DNA of 64,000 nucleotides from Hyphomicrobiales bacterium (GTDB lineage: Bacteria > Pseudomonadota > Alphaproteobacteria > Rhizobiales > Beijerinckiaceae): assembly GCA_900470775.1 (NCBI GenBank), contig UCBZ01000032.1, positions 62,001 through 126,000 on the forward strand, written 5' to 3'. The notes under the pieces were generated by a model, which had not been told where the DNA came from, searched no databases, and worked only from the letters and a program-made list of their open reading frames with translations. This document shows, one piece after another, positions 33,159 through 42,291 of the stretch. Made by a program: the position numbers and the translations under genes. Positions within the stretch are counted from its first letter, which is position 1, and every line of letters begins with the position of its first letter.

Positions 33159-35387
33159 CTACCATTTGTAATTGGCCGAGACGGTCACGGTGCGCGCATC
33201 GCCATAACCGCAGCTCGAATAGCCCTGGCAGCTTTTGACGTAGACCTTGTCGAACAGGTTCGTGACGTTGAGCGCCACGCCCCAGTTGCCGATCTTGTAG
33301 CGGATCGCCGCATCGACCAGCGTCACGGCCGGAACCTTCAGCGTGTTCTCATTGTCGACCCAGGAGCTGCCGACATAGCGCAGGCCGGCGCCCAGCCCGA
33401 CGCCCTTCAGCGCGCCGTCCGTGAAGGTGTAGTCGAGCCAGCCCGACGCCGTCACCTCCGGCACGATCTGCGGCGTCTTGCCCACATAGGCGGGCCGTGT
33501 GTCCTTGGTCGTCTTCAGGTCGAAGGCGGTGAAGCTCGCCAGGACCTTGAGGTTCTCGGTCAGGTTGGCCTTGGCCTCGAATTCGACGCCGGTCGAAGTG
33601 ACCTCGCCGAGCTGCTGCTGGCCAAAGGGATTGATGACGGTCGGCGCCGGATTGACGACGTTCTGCTTGACGAGGCGGAAGGCGGAAGCCGTGAACAGCG
33701 CGTCCATGAAGCCCGGCTTGTATTTCAGGCCGGCCTCGTACTGGTGACCTTCTTCCGGCCTGAACGGTGTGCCGGGCCCGCCCGCGAGATTGGGAACCGC
33801 GTCGAAGACCGGGTTGAAGAAGGTCGCGGCGCTGACATAGGGCGTCAGGCCGTTGGCGAACTCATAGGCAAGCCCGGCGCGGCCCGAGAAGGCGGCCTCC
33901 TCCTTGCTGTAGCTCGGCGAGAACAGCAGGCCGGGCGCGCTGACCGACTTCTTCTTCACGAAGTCGTAGCGCCCGTTGAGCGTGGCGAGCCAGCCATCGC
34001 CGAAGCGGATCTGGTCCTGCAAATAGAGGCCCATCTGGTGGTGGCTGAGGTCCTGGTTGAGATAGACGCCGGTCGGGCCCTGCGGCGCGCCATAGACCGG
34101 GTTGGTGACGCTGATCGTGGTCGCGCCACCCGAGGCCTGGGTGTGGTCGATGTTGAAGTATTTGTAGTCGGCGCCGAGCAGCAGCGAATGATCGAGCGCG
34201 CCGGTGCGGAGGCCGCGCTCGAGGCGGTTGTCGATCAGGAAGGTGTCGACCGAGGTGCGCTCCTGGAAGCCGATGCGGTAGAGCCGGTAATCCGGGGCCA
34301 GCGGCTGGAAGCGATCGCCGAAGGGCGCATCGGGGCCGGCATAGCCAAAGCCATAGGGTCCGAGCTGCGAGCCCTTCATCCGGCCGTAGCGCGCGTTCTG
34401 GCTGAAGGTCCAGCCGTCGAACTGATGCTGGAACTCGTAGCCGACCATCGCCTGGGTGCGCTTCTGGCTGTCGATATCGGGCTCGCCGAGGAAGGCCTTG
34501 CGCGCGATCCGGCCGAAGGGCGCATTCACCACGGTGCCGACATAGGGCAGGAAGCCGCCGCCGACATGGATCTGGTCGAGCGCCGCGTAGGAAGCATAGG
34601 CGGTGATGCGGGTCGCACCGGTCGGCTGATAGGTGATCTGCGGCAGGATGAAGCCGCGGAAGTCCTTTGAGACATCCGTGTACTGGTCGCCGCCGCTGAG
34701 GCGCCCGGTCAGGCGGGTGCTCCAGACGCCCTGCTTGTCGCTGACGCCGATGTCGATGTTGGTATAGGCGTTGCCGAAATTGTTGATGCCGGCCTCGACC
34801 AGGCCGAAATTCCGGCCGTTGGGCCGCTTGCTGACGAGATTGACGATGCCGCCGGGATTGCCGCCGCCATAGAGCACGGAGGCCGGCCCCTTGAGCACCT
34901 CGACGCGCTCGAGCTGGAACGGATCGATCTGGAAACCGCCGAAGCCATAGGAATAATTCGACAGGCCATCGAGGAAGACGCCGGTCTGCGTCGCCTGGAA
35001 GCCGCGGATGAAGACCCAGTCGGTGTCCGGATCGGGCCCGAAGGGTTGCGCGGTGACGCCCGAGGTGTAGCGCAGCACCTCGTCGACCTTCTGGGCGTTG
35101 CGGTCCTCGATCTCCTCGCGGCCGATGACGGAGACCGATTGCGGGATCGCGGTGATTGGCGTGTTCGACTTGGACCCCGTGGCCGAGCGCTGGGCGACAT
35201 AGCCGCGCACCGGGCCGCTCACCGTCTCGGTCTGGCCTTCGACGACGACCGGGTCGAGCTGGATCGTCGGCCCAGGGGCGGCGGCCGATTGGGCGAAAGC
35301 CGCCGGGCCATAGAGCAGCGCCGCAAGCGACACGGCCGAAGCGAGAATAGATCTGATATTCTTAGATCTATGATAGTTCATCTGCAT
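33159..35387 (-). CDS. TonB-dependent siderophore receptor (FhuA/FhuE-like)
   Basis: A 742-residue outer-membrane barrel. The signal peptide ends GPAAFA-Q. A TonB box-like LDPVVVEG and a plug domain (NTPITAIPQSVSVIGREEIE, VRGF-like FIRGFQATQTGVF, EVLKGPASVLYGGGNPGGIV) come next. The barrel ends with TVSANYKW, the terminal aromatic residue needed for insertion. Family and neighbours indicate ferric hydroxamate-type siderophore uptake. It is divergent from an AraC-type regulator 211 bp away. Confidence 0.94.
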   Translation of the reverse strand: MQMNYHRSKNIRSILASAVSLAALLYGPAAFAQSAAAPGPTIQLDPVVVEGQTETVSGPVRGYVAQRSATGSKSNTPITAIPQSVSVIGREEIEDRNAQKVDEVLRYTSGVTAQPFGPDPDTDWVFIRGFQATQTGVFLDGLSNYSYGFGGFQIDPFQLERVEVLKGPASVLYGGGNPGGIVNLVSKRPNGRNFGLVEAGINNFGNAYTNIDIGVSDKQGVWSTRLTGRLSGGDQYTDVSKDFRGFILPQITYQPTGATRITAYASYAALDQIHVGGGFLPYVGTVVNAPFGRIARKAFLGEPDIDSQKRTQAMVGYEFQHQFDGWTFSQNARYGRMKGSQLGPYGFGYAGPDAPFGDRFQPLAPDYRLYRIGFQERTSVDTFLIDNRLERGLRTGALDHSLLLGADYKYFNIDHTQASGGATTISVTNPVYGAPQGPTGVYLNQDLSHHQMGLYLQDQIRFGDGWLATLNGRYDFVKKKSVSAPGLLFSPSYSKEEAAFSGRAGLAYEFANGLTPYVSAATFFNPVFDAVPNLAGGPGTPFRPEEGHQYEAGLKYKPGFMDALFTASAFRLVKQNVVNPAPTVINPFGQQQLGEVTSTGVEFEAKANLTENLKVLASFTAFDLKTTKDTRPAYVGKTPQIVPEVTASGWLDYTFTDGALKGVGLGAGLRYVGSSWVDNENTLKVPAVTLVDAAIRYKIGNWGVALNVTNLFDKVYVKSCQGYSSCGYGDARTVTVSANYKW

Positions 35388-35598
35388 ATTCCATTCGGTC
35401 TAATTTCGGTTCCGTCGAACTATTCGTATTTAGAATTGTTCAAAACAGCGCCCGCCTGAAGCTAATCCTCCGTAACAGCTAAACCACCAAGCGGATTGAT
35501 CGTTTCTGTTGTGCATTGAACGATCATGGGCGTCGATCTACAATAAGGCGGAATAGTTGTATTTTGGCCGCTTGCCGTCATCAGTTCGGGATGAAGCG
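35388..35598. promoter_or_regulatory. Divergent control region, siderophore receptor / AraC regulator
   Basis: A 211-bp A+T-richer gap between the receptor and the regulator. It should carry both promoters and the AraC-type binding sites. A perfect inverted repeat TAGATCT-N9-AGATCTA lies just inside the receptor coding start (35348-35370). Confidence 0.45.
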
Positions 35599-36486
35599 AT
35601 GTCTTTCCAGCCTCAGATGAAGTCGGTCCGGCAGGGCGTGACGGTCGTCGACGCGCTCAAATGCCGGGCGTTCAACGGGGTGATCGCCGATCTCTGGCGG
35701 GCGCAATGCGAACCGGGGGCGCGCGGCGAGTATATCTCGCCCTATCCGCGGCTCTTCATCGTGCTGGACAAGGCCGGGGGCGATTTCGAGACCTGGCTCG
35801 ACCCGCAGCGCGACGACAGGATGAGGACGTCACGGCAGGGCTCGATCAGCTATCTGCCGGCCGATGTCCCCGTCTGGGGCCGAACGCGCGAGAGCATGCG
35901 GATCCGGCATCTCGACCTGCATTTCAATCCCGACGAAATCGCCGAGCGCCTGTCGGAGCGCCTCGACGTCGCCCTGCTGGCCCAGCCGCGCATCATGTTC
36001 GAGGATGAGCGCATCATGGCGCTGGCCCGTATGATCGCGGCCGAATGCGCCGCATCAGACGGCCGGCACGATCTCTATGGCGACAGTCTCGCTCTGGCGC
36101 TGCTGATCGACCTGTTCCAGGTTCGCCGCGGCCAGCCCCGCAAGCGGTCCTCGCTGACGGCCGGGCAATTGCGCCGCGTCACCGACTACATCTGCGCCCA
36201 TAGCGGCGCCAACATCCGGCTGCAGGATCTGGCCGCGCTGGTGGACCTCTCGCAATCCCATTTCAGCCACGCCTTCAAGGCCGCGACCGGCCTGCCGCCG
36301 CATCAGTTCCAGTTGCAGGAGCGCGTCAGGCGGGGGCAGGCCATGCTGGCCGCCGGCGCGCATTCGCTGACGGACATCGCCGTCGAATCCGGCTTCGCCG
36401 ACCAGGCCCATTTCACCCGCGTGTTTCGACGGATCGTCGGAGAAACGCCCGCGGCCTGGCAGCGCTCAAGGCGGCTGGTCGGATGA
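35599..36486 (+). CDS. AraC-family transcriptional regulator
   Basis: A 295-residue regulator. The C-terminal 100 residues form two helix-turn-helix units: IRLQDLAALVDLSQSHFSHA with FKAATGLPPHQFQLQERV, and SLTDIAVESGFADQAHFTRV with FRRIVGETPAAW. The N-terminal half is a ligand-sensing domain. The divergent siderophore receptor is the likely target, with ferric siderophore as a probable inducer, as for PchR-type regulators. ATG at 35599 preferred over a TTG at 35557. Confidence 0.88.
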   Translation: MSFQPQMKSVRQGVTVVDALKCRAFNGVIADLWRAQCEPGARGEYISPYPRLFIVLDKAGGDFETWLDPQRDDRMRTSRQGSISYLPADVPVWGRTRESMRIRHLDLHFNPDEIAERLSERLDVALLAQPRIMFEDERIMALARMIAAECAASDGRHDLYGDSLALALLIDLFQVRRGQPRKRSSLTAGQLRRVTDYICAHSGANIRLQDLAALVDLSQSHFSHAFKAATGLPPHQFQLQERVRRGQAMLAAGAHSLTDIAVESGFADQAHFTRVFRRIVGETPAAWQRSRRLVG

Positions 36487-36542
36487 GCTGAAGCTGCATG
36501 CGGGGAACCGGTCTCGTATGAAACTTCTCGCGAGAGACGGAT

Positions 36543-38624
36543 TCAGCGCCACATCCCGCGCATCTGGGCGCGGATGTCGATCCTTGGGCCCTGGCTTGCT
36601 GCCCGTGCCGGCTCCGGGGCGGCGATCGGCCAGGCGGTGCGCTCGAACAGGCCGAGCAGCGTATTGGGGATGAAGCGCGTGCGCGCGGCGTAGACATGGC
36701 GATCGCCGGTCGCGCTCTGGCCATGGGTGAAGAAGCGCTGCGGCACCATCAGGTGCAGATCGTCCTTCGCCCGCGTCATCGCGACATAGAGCAGGCGGCG
36801 CTCCTCCTCGATCTCGTCGCTGCTGCCGACGCCGAGATCGGAGGGAATGCAGCCATCGACGACGTTCATGACGAAGACCGATTTCCACTCCTGGCCCTTG
36901 GCCGAATGGATCGTCGAGAGGATCAGGTAATCCTCGTCGAGCAGCGGCACGCCGGCCTGGTCGCTGGTCGCGTCGGGCGGGTCCAGCGTCAGCTCGGTCA
37001 GGAAGCGCTCGCGCGAGGGATAGCCGCCGGCGATCTGTTCGAGTTGGACGAGGTCGGCCTGCCGCGTCGCGGCGTCCTCGTGGATGCGTTCCAGATGCGG
37101 CTCGTACCAGAGCCGCGCCCGCTCGATCTCGGCCGGCCAGCCGGACCGGCCTGAGCGCAATTCCTCGACGGCGCCCAGGAACGCCACCCAGTCGTCGCCG
37201 GCCCGTGGCGGCGCGGGAGCGGTGGCCAGCGCCTCCATCGAATCGGCTGCGGCCGCGATATGCTCGAGCACGCGCTGCGCCGTCGTCGGGCCTACCCCGG
37301 GCAGGAGCTGCATCAGCCGGAAGCCGGCGACCTTGTCGCGCGGGTTCTCGACGAAGCGCAGCAGCGCCAGCACATCCTTGATATGCGCGGCATCGAGGAA
37401 TTTCAGCCCGCCGAACTTGACGAAGGGGATGTTGCGGCGGGTCAATTCGACCTCCAGCGGGCCGCTGTGGTGCGACGCCCGAAACAGCACCGCCTGCTGC
37501 TTCAGGCTCGAGCCGGCCTCGCGGTTTTCCAGCACACGCCCCGCGATGAAGCGGGCCTGGTCGGCCTCGTCGCGGACGTTGACGAGTTGCGGCAGCGCGC
37601 CGGTGGCGCGGTCGGTCCAGAGGTTCTTGGTGAAGCGCTCGCTGGCGAGGTCGATCACGCCATTGGCGGCGCCGAGGATGGCCTGCGTCGAGCGGTAGTT
37701 CTGGTCGAGCGTGATGATCTCTGCGGGCGGCGAGAAGGCTGCGGGAAAATCGAGGATGTTGCGGATCGTCGCGGCGCGGAAGGCGTAGATCGACTGCGCG
37801 TCGTCGCCGACCACGGTGAGGCCGCGGCCATCAGGCTTCAGCGCCAACAGGATCGAGGATTGCAGCCGGTTGGTGTCCTGGTACTCGTCGACCATGACGT
37901 GATCGAAGCGCGCGCCGATATCGGCGGCGAGATCGGGGTCGCACATGGTCTGCGCCCAGTAGAGCAGCAGGTCGTCGTAATCGAGCACGTTCTGGCGCTG
38001 CTTGGCCTCGACATAACCAGCGAACAGCTCGCGCAACTCGGCCGCCCAGGCGACGCACCAGGGATAGGACCGGGTCAGCACGGTCTCGATCGGCGTCTCG
38101 GCGTTGACGCAGCGCGAGTAGATCGCCAGGCAGGTGCCTTTCGCGGGAAAGCGCGTCTCGGTCTTCGAGAAGCCGAGCTCGTGCCGCACCAGATTCATCA
38201 GATCGGCCGCGTCCTCACGGTCATGGATGGTGAAGGCGGGATCGAGGCCGATCTGGTCGGCATGGTCGCGAAGCAGCCTTGCGCCGAGACCGTGGAAGGT
38301 GCCGGCCCAGCTTAGCGCGTCGTTCATCACGCTCGCGCCCTCGCCCATGACCTTGCGGGCGATGCGCTCGACACGCCTCGTCATCTCGGCAGCGGCGCGC
38401 CGCGAGAAGGTCATCAGCAGAATCCGGCGCGGATCGGCGCCGGTGACGATCAGATGCGCGACGCGATGCGCCAGCGTGTTGGTCTTGCCCGAGCCCGCGC
38501 CCGCGATAACCAGCAGGGGCGACGCGAGATCACAACCGACACCATGGGTCACGGCGCGGCGCTGCGCCGGATTCAGCGCGTCGAGATAGGGCGTGGCGAG
38601 GACTGGCGAATCGATGGCGAGCAT
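36543..38624 (-). CDS. UvrD/PcrA-like ATP-dependent DNA helicase
   Basis: A 693-residue SF1A helicase. Walker A is AGAGSGKTNTLAHRV, motif Ia LMTFSRRAAAEM, motif II MVDEYQDTN, motif III GDDAQSIYAFR, motif IV LDQNYRSTQ, motif V TIHSAKGQEW and motif VI LLYVAMTRAKDDL. It unwinds DNA 3' to 5' in repair or restart. It is shorter than housekeeping UvrD and lacks the usual extended C-terminus, so probably an accessory paralogue. ATG at 38624 chosen; a start 12 codons upstream is possible. Confidence 0.9.
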   Translation of the reverse strand: MLAIDSPVLATPYLDALNPAQRRAVTHGVGCDLASPLLVIAGAGSGKTNTLAHRVAHLIVTGADPRRILLMTFSRRAAAEMTRRVERIARKVMGEGASVMNDALSWAGTFHGLGARLLRDHADQIGLDPAFTIHDREDAADLMNLVRHELGFSKTETRFPAKGTCLAIYSRCVNAETPIETVLTRSYPWCVAWAAELRELFAGYVEAKQRQNVLDYDDLLLYWAQTMCDPDLAADIGARFDHVMVDEYQDTNRLQSSILLALKPDGRGLTVVGDDAQSIYAFRAATIRNILDFPAAFSPPAEIITLDQNYRSTQAILGAANGVIDLASERFTKNLWTDRATGALPQLVNVRDEADQARFIAGRVLENREAGSSLKQQAVLFRASHHSGPLEVELTRRNIPFVKFGGLKFLDAAHIKDVLALLRFVENPRDKVAGFRLMQLLPGVGPTTAQRVLEHIAAAADSMEALATAPAPPRAGDDWVAFLGAVEELRSGRSGWPAEIERARLWYEPHLERIHEDAATRQADLVQLEQIAGGYPSRERFLTELTLDPPDATSDQAGVPLLDEDYLILSTIHSAKGQEWKSVFVMNVVDGCIPSDLGVGSSDEIEEERRLLYVAMTRAKDDLHLMVPQRFFTHGQSATGDRHVYAARTRFIPNTLLGLFERTAWPIAAPEPARAASQGPRIDIRAQMRGMWR

Positions 38625-38694
38625 GAGCCGGATTCGACCAGTTTCCGGTTTTGTTCGCAATCACGCATCGTGCCGCAAGGCAGTCGGATTTTCC

Positions 38695-39129
38695 TTACGG
38701 GACGACGTAGCCCCGCGTTCGGATCTTGCCCGGCGTAAGGCAGGAGCATCCCGCTTCGAGAGGCGCGGCATTGGTGAGAACGCAGACCCGCCGAGGTGTC
38801 TGGCAGTGCCAGCCTATCGTCGCGTAGGTTCCACGACGGGCCTCGCCTGGGGTCGGCGCGCGGCCATAAGCGCGCTGTCCGACGCCGTAGTCGACAGGCG
38901 GCCCCGCCCCCGGTATCCCGCCGCCATCCGAGCGCAGCCGCAGATCGGGCACGTTGTCGGTGATCGAGGGCGGGCCAAGGCCCTGCCTCGGGCCGCCGGG
39001 CGTCAGCGGGCCATTGCCCGGAGTACCCCCAAACTGGGCGTCTGCGGACGACGCGAAGAGCAGCGCCGGCGCCAGCACGCAGGCCGCCAGAATGTCGCGC
39101 ATGACCGCAGATTTCGATGAGAGATGCAT
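38695..39129 (-). CDS. Hypothetical secreted protein
   Basis: 144 residues with a signal peptide ending FASSADA-Q, then a Gly/Pro-rich part (GGTPGNGPLTPGGPRQGLGP). The C-terminal 45 residues hold four cysteines (WHCQTPRRVCVLTN, GCSCLTP), which could form two disulfides. A shorter start at 39102 fits the signal peptide equally well. No family recognised. Confidence 0.6.
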   Translation of the reverse strand: MHLSSKSAVMRDILAACVLAPALLFASSADAQFGGTPGNGPLTPGGPRQGLGPPSITDNVPDLRLRSDGGGIPGAGPPVDYGVGQRAYGRAPTPGEARRGTYATIGWHCQTPRRVCVLTNAAPLEAGCSCLTPGKIRTRGYVVP

Positions 39130-39132
39130 CGA

Positions 39133-39408
39133 CTAAGTCTTGTGATGGCTCAGATCGACGACCTCAATGCCATTCCCTCTCGCCTTCTCGGCTTTTGGCT
39201 CATGGCTAGGGGCAAGCTCGCGGATGTGCTTCTCGGCAGCAAGCCCGTTCGGGTCATCGGCCTCGTAGGGCGCGTGAGGCCCGGTCGGATTGGCCGAGCG
39301 CGGATTGGGGCCGGCGCGATGCTCGGTCTCCTCCCCGGATTGACCGGGGCGTCTGGCGGTCTTGAGAACCCCGGGTGCATCGGTGAGGTGATGTGAATTG
39401 TTCGTCAT
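39133..39408 (-). CDS. Small hypothetical protein, polar
   Basis: 91 residues, very hydrophilic and rich in Pro, His, Glu and Arg, with no transmembrane or signal segment. AGGAGGAAC lies at good distance before the ATG at 39408, which is strong support for translation. It ends 3 bases before the secreted-protein gene on the same strand, suggesting a two-gene unit. Function unknown. Confidence 0.6.
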   Translation of the reverse strand: MTNNSHHLTDAPGVLKTARRPGQSGEETEHRAGPNPRSANPTGPHAPYEADDPNGLAAEKHIRELAPSHEPKAEKARGNGIEVVDLSHHKT

Positions 39409-39541
39409 GGTTCGTTCCTCCTGCCATGACGAACCAGCCAGCGTCGTATCCGTTCCTTGAGGGCTCGCCCTGTCCTTGCGGAACATCTGCCCGATCCAGC
39501 GGTATAGCTCCCGCGACCGCCGCAGGTCGCTGGAGACCACC

Positions 39542-40540
39542 ATGAACACCGTGAACCCGCGCAAGACCGGCCTCCGCATCGTCCTTTTGGCAACGGCGCT
39601 GGCGGCGCTGGCATCGCCCGCCTTCGCGCTCACGGCCGACGAGGTGAACGCAGCCACCTTTATCGACCGCAAGAAGCAGGCCGCGCCCGGCCCCAATCCG
39701 TTCGTGGTCAAGGCGCAGGTGCTGCTGAGCCGCCGCAGCATTTCGCCGGGGGTGATCGACGGTGTCGACGGCGAGAATTTTCGCAAGGCGGTGGCGCAGT
39801 TCCGGCGACAGGCGCAGCTTCCCGAGGGCGACCAGATCGACGAGGCAGCCTGGCTGAACCTTGGCGGCGACACCGCCAATGACGTGATCGCCGAATATAC
39901 CCTGACCGAGAAGGACGCGGCCTACGACTTCGCCGACAACATCCCACGCGACTATGCCAAGCAGGCCAAGATGAAGCGACTGTCCTACACGAGCCCGGAG
40001 GAAATGCTGGGCGAGCGCTTCCATATGAGCGAGACGCTGCTCGGCGCGCTCAATCCCAAACAGGCATTCTCGGAAGCCGGTGCGCGCCTGCTCGTGGCCT
40101 CTGGGCGGCGCTCGCCTGAAAAGGGCGCCGCGCTGCGAATCGACGCGGTCAAGAGCACGGGAATGGTCATCGTCTTCGGCGCGCAGGACAAGGTGCTGGC
40201 GAGCTATCCGGCCACCATCGGCAGCGAAGACATGCCGTCGCCGTCGGGCGATTACACGATCGAGCGCGTCGCGCGGAACCCGAACTACACCTACGATCCC
40301 GAGAAGAACTTCCAGCAGGGCAAGAACACCGAGACGCTCGTCCTGCCGCCGGGCCCCAACGGCCCGGTCGGCACCGTCTGGATCGCGCTGTCGAAGCCGA
40401 CCTTCGGCATCCATGGCACGCCCGAGCCGGGCAAGGTCAGCAAGACCAACTCGCATGGCTGCATCCGGCTGACGAACTGGGACGCGGAGGAACTCGCCGA
40501 TCTCGTCAAACCTGGCGTGCCGGTGCGTTTCGTCGATTGA
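39542..40540 (+). CDS. L,D-transpeptidase (YkuD domain), secreted
   Basis: A 332-residue periplasmic enzyme with signal peptide (ending LASPAFA-L) and a peptidoglycan-binding-like segment (about 52-110: AQVLLSRRSISPGVIDGVDG). The YkuD domain lies at about 195-332. The catalytic motif has His in FGIHGTPEPG and Cys307 in SHGCIRLTNWD. It forms 3-3 cross-links in peptidoglycan or anchors proteins to it. GGAG precedes the ATG. Its stop overlaps the next gene's start (TTGA). Confidence 0.93.
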   Translation: MNTVNPRKTGLRIVLLATALAALASPAFALTADEVNAATFIDRKKQAAPGPNPFVVKAQVLLSRRSISPGVIDGVDGENFRKAVAQFRRQAQLPEGDQIDEAAWLNLGGDTANDVIAEYTLTEKDAAYDFADNIPRDYAKQAKMKRLSYTSPEEMLGERFHMSETLLGALNPKQAFSEAGARLLVASGRRSPEKGAALRIDAVKSTGMVIVFGAQDKVLASYPATIGSEDMPSPSGDYTIERVARNPNYTYDPEKNFQQGKNTETLVLPPGPNGPVGTVWIALSKPTFGIHGTPEPGKVSKTNSHGCIRLTNWDAEELADLVKPGVPVRFVD

Positions 40541-41334
40541 TCGGCGTGCGCAATCGCCCGCAGCGGCGATACGCCTGCGTGATCACGGCTGGGCTTTGCG
40601 CCTTCCAGCTTTGCTCGCCAGCCGCCGCCGAGGCGCGCCAGCCTACGGGCGGCAAGAAGCCGTTGGTGCGTCCGAGCATCATGGCGCCTTTGCCACCGCG
40701 GCGACCAGCCGATCTGACGCCAGTCCCAGCAACCGCCAGCCAGACGACCCCTGCCCCCGAAGCCGAGAAGCCGGCGGGGCCTTCGGTGTGTCTCGCGACC
40801 TTCGCGGAACGCGGCGGCATCGCGCTTCCGTCTTCGCCCGAAAGCAGCAGCGGCGCATGCGCCATCGAAGACCCCGTCACGTTCAGCAGCGTCGCCATGC
40901 CCGATGGCTCCAAGGTCGAATTCGACAGCGCGATCACGGTCCGCTGTGCCTTCGCGCTGGAGGTCTTGGGCTGGGTGCGCGATGATCTGCCGGGGATCAT
41001 GACCAGCGCGAACGGCAAGCTCACCAAGCTGGTCGGGGTCGGCGGGCATGCCTGCCGGCCGCGCAACGGCGTCGCGGGAGCCCCTATCAGCGAGCATGCG
41101 AGCGGGAACGCGCTCGATCTCGGCGGGTTGCGCCTGCAGGATGGCCGAACCATCGGTCTGACCGACCGCGACGGGACAACGCACACGTTACGCGAAGCCC
41201 TGCAAAAGAGCGCCTGTGCCCGCTTCACCACGGTGCTGGGTCCGGGCTCGGACAGCTCCCACAAGGATCATCTCCATCTCGACATGCGCAAGCGGCCGCG
41301 CGACTTCAAGCTCTGCCAGTGGGCGGTCGAGTAA
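40537..41334 (+). CDS. Extensin-like C-terminal domain protein
   Basis: A 265-residue, probably secreted protein. A Pro/Ala-rich linker (PSIMAPLPPRRPADLTP) precedes a domain with CLATFAERGGIALP, VGGHACRPRNG, ISEHASGNALDLGGL and VLGPGSDSSHKDHLHLDM. The last two are the His/Asp motifs of the extensin-like_C family, related to D-Ala-D-Ala metallopeptidases. Likely acts on cell wall with the L,D-transpeptidase gene it overlaps. Start is TTG 40537 or GTG 40546. Confidence 0.85.
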   Translation: MIGVRNRPQRRYACVITAGLCAFQLCSPAAAEARQPTGGKKPLVRPSIMAPLPPRRPADLTPVPATASQTTPAPEAEKPAGPSVCLATFAERGGIALPSSPESSSGACAIEDPVTFSSVAMPDGSKVEFDSAITVRCAFALEVLGWVRDDLPGIMTSANGKLTKLVGVGGHACRPRNGVAGAPISEHASGNALDLGGLRLQDGRTIGLTDRDGTTHTLREALQKSACARFTTVLGPGSDSSHKDHLHLDMRKRPRDFKLCQWAVE

Positions 41335-41381
41335 GCCCCATCCGAGGCAAGCAGCGGCAAGGGAGCCGATGATCCATCGCT

Positions 41382-41774
41382 TCAGCGCGGCTTGAGCAGG
41401 GCGATGCCGAGGGCCTCGACCTTGCGCCGCCGCAGATGGCCGGGCATTTCCGTGACGATCACCTCCAGCGTCGGCCGTACCGTGGCCTTGAGCAGATGCC
41501 CGCCTTTGGTGCTTCCATCCCGAAGACCGAGCACCACATGGAGATGAAGGCTGGCGCGGCCGTCGTCGCCCTCCGCGATGTCGCCGATCAGGCTCAAAAC
41601 CTCCGATTGTTCGTCGACGGAAATTTCCTCGTAGGATTTCGTCTCGACATCGAAGAAGCCGGCCGTCGCGGTTTGGAAGGCGCCGATCGCGGTGACCGAG
41701 GCCGCCGAGATGGCATGATCATTGGCGAAGCGGCTGATGCAGGCGAAGGCCTTGTCGCCGGCGTCGAGAACCAC
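41382..41774 (-). CDS. PPC/DUF296-domain protein with doubtful start
   Basis: 130 residues of a PPC (DUF296) domain: SVTAIGAFQTATAGFFDVET, LSLIGDIAEGDDGRASLHLH and the conserved HLHVVLGLRDGSTKGGHLL with metal-site histidines. Family-like sequence continues upstream of the first usual start (GTG 41774), reading TLLAENEGKRVFAV. Between it and the upstream in-frame TGA there is no ATG, GTG or TTG. Either a CTG (about 41870) starts it, or the 5' end was lost and the gene is decaying. Confidence 0.65.
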   Translation of the reverse strand: MVLDAGDKAFACISRFANDHAISAASVTAIGAFQTATAGFFDVETKSYEEISVDEQSEVLSLIGDIAEGDDGRASLHLHVVLGLRDGSTKGGHLLKATVRPTLEVIVTEMPGHLRRRKVEALGIALLKPR

Positions 41775-41925
41775 CGCGAAAACCCGCTTGCCTTCATTCT
41801 CTGCGAGAAGGGTGTTGTGCGTGGCTCGATCCTTCCGCGTAAGTGCCCTGCCCGCCGGGAGCCCCGGCAGGCCGTCCCCTCACTCGTCCAGCCGCCCATC
41901 CCGTCGCATCGGCATTGGCCCGCGA

Positions 41926-42075
41926 TCATCGCTTAGCCCCGGTGTGTTCGCTGGCGCGCGACCGCGATGGCTCCGCATCGAGGGGCGGCCCGACCAGGCA
42001 TTGCGTTGCGAGGCATATGAGGATGCCGGCGATGACAACCCAAATCCAGAACTCGAGCGAGGGACGCCTCTTCAT
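41926..42075 (-). CDS. Possible small membrane protein (49 aa)
   Basis: An ATG at 42075 opens a 49-codon frame. It has a basic start (MKRRPSLEF), one transmembrane segment (WIWVVIAGILICLATQCLVG) and a polar tail ending TGAKR. The positive-inside layout looks natural, but the ribosome site (GAGTGGGG directly before ATG) is poor. No homologue recognised. Confidence 0.4.
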   Translation of the reverse strand: MKRRPSLEFWIWVVIAGILICLATQCLVGPPLDAEPSRSRASEHTGAKR

Positions 42076-42291
42076 CCCCACTCAAGCCGTAGGGCGGGCT
42101 ATGGTTCCTCAAGGCAATGCGATTGCCGCCTGGAGATGGAGGCGCGTGAAAGTCGGTTCCCAGGAAGGGTGATAAGGCAAGATGCCACGGGCGATCGCGG
42201 TGTTTTCACCCTTGTCGCGCCCCCCCGCGCGGGAAGGGTGTCGTTGCGGCAAACCCAGCCCGCCGACGCCGGAGTTGGTACTTCTTACGAC

